Below are positions 1-5,100 of a stretch of 7,886 bases of DNA, in pieces. Position 1 is the stretch's first letter. Each line of letters begins with the position of its first letter. Position numbers and translations under genes: made by a program. The notes below the pieces were generated by a model, which made no database searches, was not told the DNA's origin, and saw only the letters and a program-made list of their open reading frames with translations. Origin of the DNA: an uncultured Oscillospiraceae bacterium (GTDB taxonomy: Bacteria; Bacillota; Clostridia; Oscillospirales; Oscillospiraceae); the NCBI GenBank assembly GCA_910587255.1, contig CAJUKT010000044.1:1-7886 (forward strand), in the 5' to 3' direction.

Positions 1-261
1 CTGCTGAAAAAGTGGTTCCCGCAGATGGAGAATTTTTCCGGCCAGTTGAAGAAATACAAGGTCACGATAAATGACCTTTTGGCGGAAAATGAAACATTGG
101 AAGCGAGAGCCAAAGCCAGCGAAAAAGACAAGATGAAAGGCGTTATAGAACGGGCAAAGCTGGAAAGCGAGTTACACAACATTCAGCGGTTAGTAGGCCG
201 TATTCCCCCGGAAGTGCTGGCAGAGTTGAAGCGGCAACCGAACTATGGAAAGGAAAGGTGA
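1..261 (+). CDS. C-terminal tail of a probable Mob/Pre-type relaxase (5' end outside window)
   Basis: The frame is open from base 1 (LLKKWFPQMENF...) and ends with TGA at 259-261, so 86 residues of a longer protein are visible. The ATG at 25 is in frame but has no ribosome binding site in front of it, so I read it as internal. The segment is charged and heptad-like (for example INDLLAENETLEARAKASEK), which indicates a coiled coil, and it ends in a short basic tail (ELKRQPNYGKER). Relaxases of the Mob/Pre (MobV) family typically have such a coiled-coil C-terminus after an N-terminal nuclease domain, and TnpZ of Tn4451-type transposons is one. A relaxase nicks the element's transfer origin so that it can be mobilized by a helper conjugation system. 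The catalytic part is not in the window, so the assignment rests on the tail and on the neighbouring serine recombinase. It could instead be another coiled-coil protein of the element. Confidence 0.5.
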   Translation: MLKKWFPQMENFSGQLKKYKVTINDLLAENETLEARAKASEKDKMKGVIERAKLESELHNIQRLVGRIPPEVLAELKRQPNYGKER

Positions 262-457
262 TTTTATAACGAATATCAGATACAAAAAGGAAACCGAAAT
301 CGTGACTTTTCAAGGGAAAGAAATCACGCTGGAAAATCTCTCCCCAATATTCACGCCGGAGCAGGAAGCGGCAAAACGCCGGGAACTGGAACAGCAGCTT
401 TATGATGTGTTCCGCAAGTACGCCGATAAGCGGCGGAGTGAGGAAGCCAGGACATAA
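245..457 (+). CDS. small hypothetical protein of the mobile element, overlapping the relaxase tail
   Basis: This is a 70-residue basic and acidic protein that I do not recognise. It has no signal peptide, membrane segment or cysteine. The first half is beta-like (ETEIVTFQGKEITLENLSP) and the second is a charged helix (EQEAAKRRELEQQLYDVFRKY) ending KRRSEEART. It overlaps the upstream gene by 17 bases, which suggests translational coupling in one mob operon. The start is uncertain. The ATG at 245 has no Shine-Dalgarno sequence before it, whereas a good one (AAAGGTGAT, 254-262) sits just ahead of an in-frame ATA at 266, where a product starting around TNIRYKKE would begin. Its position between relaxase and recombinase suggests an accessory role in mobilization or excision, but this is inference from context only. 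Confidence 0.6.
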   Translation: MERKGDFITNIRYKKETEIVTFQGKEITLENLSPIFTPEQEAAKRRELEQQLYDVFRKYADKRRSEEART

Positions 458-475
458 GTTTTTCCAGTCACATCA

Positions 476-504
476 TTGATTTACGGGGCTGTTGGCAGTA
501 TAAT
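476..504 (+). promoter_or_regulatory. sigma-70-type promoter for the serine recombinase
   Basis: A consensus -10 box TATAAT lies at 499-504 and a -35 box TTGATT (four of six consensus bases) at 476-481, with the ideal 17-base spacer. Transcription would start near 510-512, giving a leader of about 40 bases before the ATG at 551. The -10 box lies exactly between the two arms of an imperfect inverted repeat (488-498 and 509-519), so a protein bound there would block the promoter. Assigned from sequence match only. Confidence 0.65.
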
Positions 505-533
505 GGAACTGTCAGCAGCTCCGTTTCTTTTTT
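488..533 (+). terminator. probable intrinsic terminator of the upstream mob operon
   Basis: GCTGTTGGCAG (488-498) and CTGTCAGCAGC (509-519) can form an 11-pair RNA stem containing two G-U pairs, with a 10-base loop. A run TTTCTTTTTT follows at 524-533. A shorter alternative stem, GGAACTG (505-511) with CAGCTCC (516-522), has one A-C mismatch and lies directly against the T-run. Transcripts from the promoter at 476-504 would start inside the structure and could not form either stem fully. The hairpin should therefore act only on read-through from the relaxase side, insulating the recombinase gene. The same dyad could instead be a protein operator. Confidence 0.5.
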
Positions 534-550
534 AAGAAAAGGAGCGACGA

Positions 551-2062
551 ATGAATAATCGGATAGACGCGATCTATGCAAGACAATCGGTAGACAAAAA
601 GGACAGCATTTCCATTGAAAGCCAGATTGAATTTTGCAAATACGAATTGAAAGGCGGTAGTTGCAGGGAGTACACAGACAGAGGATACAGCGGCAAGAAC
701 ACAGACCGCCCGAAGTTTCAAGAGTTGGTGCGGGATATTAAAAAGGGCCTGATTGCGAAAGTCGTTGTTTACAAACTTGACCGTATCAGCCGTTCCATTC
801 TGGATTTCGCAACCATGATGGAGCTGTTCCAGCAGTACAATGTGGAGTTTGTTTCTTCCACGGAAAAGTTTGATACTTCAACCCCGATGGGCCGGGCCAT
901 GCTGAATATTTGTATCGTGTTCGCACAGTTGGAACGGGAAACGATACAGAAGCGGGTGACGGACGCTTACTATTCCCGCAGTCAGCGGGGCTTCAAGATG
1001 GGCGGGAAAGCCCCCTATGGCTTCCATACGGAGCCTATCAAGATGGACGGTATCAATACAAAGCGGCTGGTAGTGAAGCCGGAGGAAGCGGCAAATATCC
1101 GGCTGATGTTTGAAATGTACGCCCAGCCGACAACCTCCTATGGGGACATTACCCGGTACTTTGCGGAGCAGGGCATTTTATTTAATGGCCGGGAACTGAT
1201 ACGCCCCACGCTGGCGCAGATGTTACGCAACCCCGTCTATGTGCAGGCGGACTTGGATGTGTACGAGTTTTTCAAGAGCCAGGGGACGGTGCTTGTCAAT
1301 GACGTCGCCGACTTCACGGGCATGAACGGGTGTTATCTCTATCAAGGCCGGGATGTGAAGCCGGGCAAGGCCCAAAGCCTGAAAGACCAAATGCTGGTGC
1401 TTGCGCCCCATGAGGGGATTGTCCCCTCGGATATATGGCTGACCTGCCGCAAGAAGCTGATGAACAACATGAAAATCCAGTCCGCCCGGAAAGCCACCCA
1501 TACATGGCTGGCGGGGAAAATCAAGTGCGGGAACTGCGGGTACGCCCTTATGAGTATCTTCAATCCCTCCGGCAGACAGTACCTCCGCTGTACGAAACGG
1601 CTGGACAACAAAAGCTGTCCCGGCTGTGGGAAAATCATCACGGCGGAACTGGAAGCGGTGGTGTATCGGCAGATGGTGAAAAAGCTGGACAGCTACAAGA
1701 CACTGACGGGCAGGAAGAAAGCGGCAAAGGCCAATCCCAAAATCACCGCCCTGCAAGTGGAACTTGCCCATGTGGATAGCGAGATTGAAAAGTTGCTGGA
1801 CAGTCTGACAGGCGCAAATAATGTGCTGCTCTCCTATGTGAATGTGAAGATAGCCGAACTGGACGGACGCAAGCAGGAACTTCTGGCGAAGATGGCGGAG
1901 TTGACCGTGGAAGCCATCAGCCCGGAACAGGTCAGCCAGATTTCCGGCTACCTCGACACTTGGAAGAACGTATCCTTTGACGACAAGCGGCGGGTGGTGG
2001 ATTTGATGATTACCACCATTGCCGCCACAAGCGACAGCTTAAACATCACATGGAAAATCTGA
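551..2062 (+). CDS. large serine recombinase (TnpX/TndX-like transposon integrase/excisionase)
   Basis: The 503-residue enzyme catalyses site-specific excision and insertion of the element through a covalent phosphoserine link to DNA. The resolvase-type catalytic domain covers about residues 4-140. It has R11 and nucleophile S13 in YARQSVDKKDS, the D77/R78/R81 cluster in YKLDRISRS, and the helix with Q126, E128 and R129 (FAQLERE). A 'recombinase' DNA-binding domain follows at about 155-300 (GGKAPYGF, then RNPVY). A zinc ribbon follows with C326, C329, C347 and C356, and C359 as an extra cysteine. A coiled coil lies at about 397-455, as in large serine integrases. All expected catalytic residues are present and the length fits the family (about 450-700), so the gene looks functional. 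The start is fixed by AAAAGGAG at 537-544, six bases before the ATG. It has its own promoter and is the last gene before the junction with the adhesin gene, so it probably abuts the element's right end. Confidence 0.95.
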   Translation: MNNRIDAIYARQSVDKKDSISIESQIEFCKYELKGGSCREYTDRGYSGKNTDRPKFQELVRDIKKGLIAKVVVYKLDRISRSILDFATMMELFQQYNVEFVSSTEKFDTSTPMGRAMLNICIVFAQLERETIQKRVTDAYYSRSQRGFKMGGKAPYGFHTEPIKMDGINTKRLVVKPEEAANIRLMFEMYAQPTTSYGDITRYFAEQGILFNGRELIRPTLAQMLRNPVYVQADLDVYEFFKSQGTVLVNDVADFTGMNGCYLYQGRDVKPGKAQSLKDQMLVLAPHEGIVPSDIWLTCRKKLMNNMKIQSARKATHTWLAGKIKCGNCGYALMSIFNPSGRQYLRCTKRLDNKSCPGCGKIITAELEAVVYRQMVKKLDSYKTLTGRKKAAKANPKITALQVELAHVDSEIEKLLDSLTGANNVLLSYVNVKIAELDGRKQELLAKMAELTVEAISPEQVSQISGYLDTWKNVSFDDKRRVVDLMITTIAATSDSLNITWKI

Positions 2063-2084
2063 CGGGCATATCAGCGCCCGTCAG
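2059..2084 (+). terminator. perfect 9-bp stem-loop over the recombinase stop codon
   Basis: CTGACGGGC (2059-2067) and GCCCGTCAG (2076-2084) are exact reverse complements with an 8-base loop, and the recombinase TGA lies inside the left arm. No T-run follows, so it is not a textbook intrinsic terminator. It may slow or end recombinase transcription, protect the 3' end, or be part of the element's terminal sequence. Confidence 0.4.
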
Positions 2085-2119
2085 ACCGTTACCCTGTGTA
2101 GTCCCTTGTAAACTGTACT
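2085..2119. other. probable right junction (att site) of the transposon in the adhesin gene
   Basis: This short non-coding stretch separates the complete recombinase gene from an adhesin frame that begins in mid-domain. The adhesin frame is closed upstream by TAG at 2099-2101 and could extend back only to 2102 (SLVNCTLEQF...). No ribosome binding site precedes the TTG at 2120. The point where element DNA ends and adhesin DNA begins must lie near here, but the exact crossover bases cannot be fixed without the left end or an empty site. Confidence 0.5.
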
Positions 2120-5100
2120 TTGGAGCAGTTCAAGGAACTTCACGCCGATGATGTGCGGGGCATCGCCAATCTCACCGAGGACGAATACAAGTACGCTACC
2201 AAGGCGGCGATTTGGGCCACCTGCGGACAGCTTGCCGTCCCCGGCACGTCCTTTACGGCGGGGCGTGAAACGCTTGCAACGCCCACCTCGGACGCACAGA
2301 AAATCCGGGTGTTTGACAGCGTAAAAGCTATCCTGCGCCTTGCCAACGGCTGGACAAAGTACCTCTATACCGGGATGTATCTCCGGGCAGAGGAAAACCA
2401 GGATGTTCGCGGTGTGGAGGTTGTCAACGAGTACGGTTTAGAGGGCGCTGCCGCCAGCGGTGAGGACGGCATCAAAAAGGAAACCATCAACGGGAAGCAG
2501 TATTACACCCGCGTGATGTATGTGGCTTCGGCCACTTCCACCTGGATTGACGGGCGCAAGACCAAGGTGTACTCCACCGACGCCCCCCAGGGCACCATTT
2601 TTGTGGCGGAGAACAATTCGCCGCTGGAAACCGTGCAGGAGAACGGGGCCACCTGCTATAAGGTGGACACCAGCAAGGAGCGCAGCACCAATCTTAACGC
2701 CAATGGAAGCGAGTATTACGGTGCCTTTAAGGTCTGCATCCCTGTTGATAACGTCGCTGACGAAGGCTCCTTCACCATCAAGGCTACCGGGGGCGTGGCC
2801 CAATTCAACCTGTTTCTGGCCTACAACCCCGCCGCCTCGGAGCAGTCCTATATCATCTCCGACCCCGGCTATACCACCTGTGACGCGCAGGCGGACTTCA
2901 AATGGAGCGGCATGGATGATTTGCCCGAAACTGCCAGCCTCCAGGTTGTTAAAGCGGGTGCGGGCGGCTCCCCGCTGGAGGGCGCCGAGTTCACGCTGAC
3001 GGGCGACAAGGGCACCACTGTCAGCGGAACCACAGACCGCAACGGCCAGATTGTATGGCGCGACCTCCCCGCCGATGAGAAGTTCACGCTGGCGGAAACC
3101 GCCGCCCCGGAGGGCTACCAGATCGTGGCCCCCATGAACGTCACCCTGACCGCTGGCCGCACTTCCTATGTGACGGTGACGGATGAAACGGAAAAGGGCT
3201 TTACGATCAAAAAGGTGGACGCGCAGAACAAGGGCAGTTTGCAGGGGGCTGTTTTCCGCTTTGAGCAGATTGACGGCTCCTATATGACTACCGGCATCAC
3301 CGGCTTTGACGGCACCATCTCCTTTGAGGGAGACGAGTTGCCCTACGGCTCCTACCGCATCACGGAGCAGACGCCCCCGGACGGCTATGTGAAGTCCTCC
3401 CGCGTGGAAACGGTGGAGTGGGACGGCACCAAGGACGTTCTCATTACTTGGGAGAACGTGCGGGACATCAGCCTGACCATCATCAAGGTGGACGAGCAGA
3501 CCGGCGTTTCCCTGCGTGACGCCACCTTTGACGTGTACGCCGATGGCAAGCTCATCACTTCCGTGACCACCAACGATTCCGGCGTGGCCCGTGTGACCGG
3601 CATCAGGAAGGAAGCCTATATTGAGGTGGTGGAAACCGCCGCCCCTGCCGGGTATGTGCTGGACAAGACCTCCCACGGCATCCACATTGACCCCTACGAT
3701 CCGGCCACCGAGGACGATCCCGTTCTGACCATTACCAACCGGGCGCGGCCCGCCCTGCGTATTCTCAAATACGACCTGACCAGCAATTCGCCCATGCCTG
3801 ACGTGACCTTTGAGGTCTGGCATGACGGCGACCTGTTCGGAGAGTACACCACCAACGCCAGCGGCGAGATTTTCCTTTACGACCTGGAACCCGGCACCTA
3901 TCTGGTGAAGGAAATCGCCACGGACGACGCCCATGTGGTAAACTCCACCCCCCAGCAGATCGAATTGAGGGCCGGTGAAACGCAGACGCGGGAGCTGGTC
4001 TTTTTCAACAGCTTGAAACCCGGCATCCACTTGATTAAGGTAGACAGCGTGACCATGAAATCCCTGCCCAACGTCCGCTTTGAGTTCAAGAAGGTGGGCG
4101 GGAGCTACCGGCAGGAGTTCACCACCGATGTGAACGGCGAGATCGACCTGAGTAAGCTGGAACCCGGCGCATACGAGGTGCGGGAACTGGAGGCCCCGGA
4201 GGGCTACCTGATTGATGATGCTGTGCGGGTGGTGCAGATCAACCCGGATGAGAACGCCAATTTTGTGTTCACGAACACGCCCAAGCCCGCCCTGCGGCTG
4301 ATTAAAACCAGTTCAGACGGCTCCCGGCTGGGCGGCGTTCATTTCCGCATCGCAAAAATCGAGGACGGCTCCCGCTATCTGGATCGCATCACCGATGATA
4401 ACGGCGAGATCAACATCGACAAGCTGGACCCCGGCGTGTATTCCGTGAAGGAAACGGCCACCACCTTCGACCACATTCTGGATGTGCGGGAGTATCATGT
4501 GGAGCTGTTCCCCGGCCAGACCAGCACGATCACCATCGAAAATCAGCGGCGCTCCAACCTGACCATCCGCAAAACGGACAAGGACACCGGCGATCCCATT
4601 CCCGGCGTTTATACCGTCACAGAGCAGAATGTCCCGGAGGGGTACATTCTGGACACCACGCCCCAGCAGGTAACGCTCCTGCCCAACCGGAACGCATCGG
4701 TGCAGTTCCAGAACTATAAGCGGCCCACCCTGACGATCTCCAAGGTGGACATTAACGGGCGCTTCCTGACCGGCGCTATTTTTGAGGTCAAGACAAAGGC
4801 TGGCGTGAAGATCGGGGATTTCCCCGTGGGGCCGGATGGGAAGGTGACGATCCCCAACATCCATCTGACCGAGGGCTATTACATCATCACCGAGATTCAG
4901 GCCCCGAAGGGCTATATTCTGGATAAGACGCCCCATGAGGTCTATCTGCGTCCCGGCAAGACCACCGAAGTCTCTATTGAGAACGAGAAGAAGCCCGGAC
5001 TGACCATCATCAAGATCGACAGCGTGGTTGGCGATGGCGTCAAGGGCGCGAAGTTTGAACTGTGGGTGTCCAAGGACAAAACGGAGAACGGCACCTATCA

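Noticed and set aside
1223..1771. 182-codon minus-strand open frame inside the recombinase gene
   Set aside because: It lies wholly opposite the zinc-ribbon and DNA-binding part of the recombinase and has no ribosome binding site or recognisable domain.
2090..2122. A promoter or ribosome binding site that would let the adhesin frame start at TTG 2120
   Set aside because: No Shine-Dalgarno lies within 15 bases of the TTG, no convincing -35/-10 pair is present, and the product would lack a signal peptide.
2438..4030. 530-codon open frame on the minus strand opposite the thioester head and first units
   Set aside because: Same reason: low-information composition, no family features, and the plus strand has firm domain matches.
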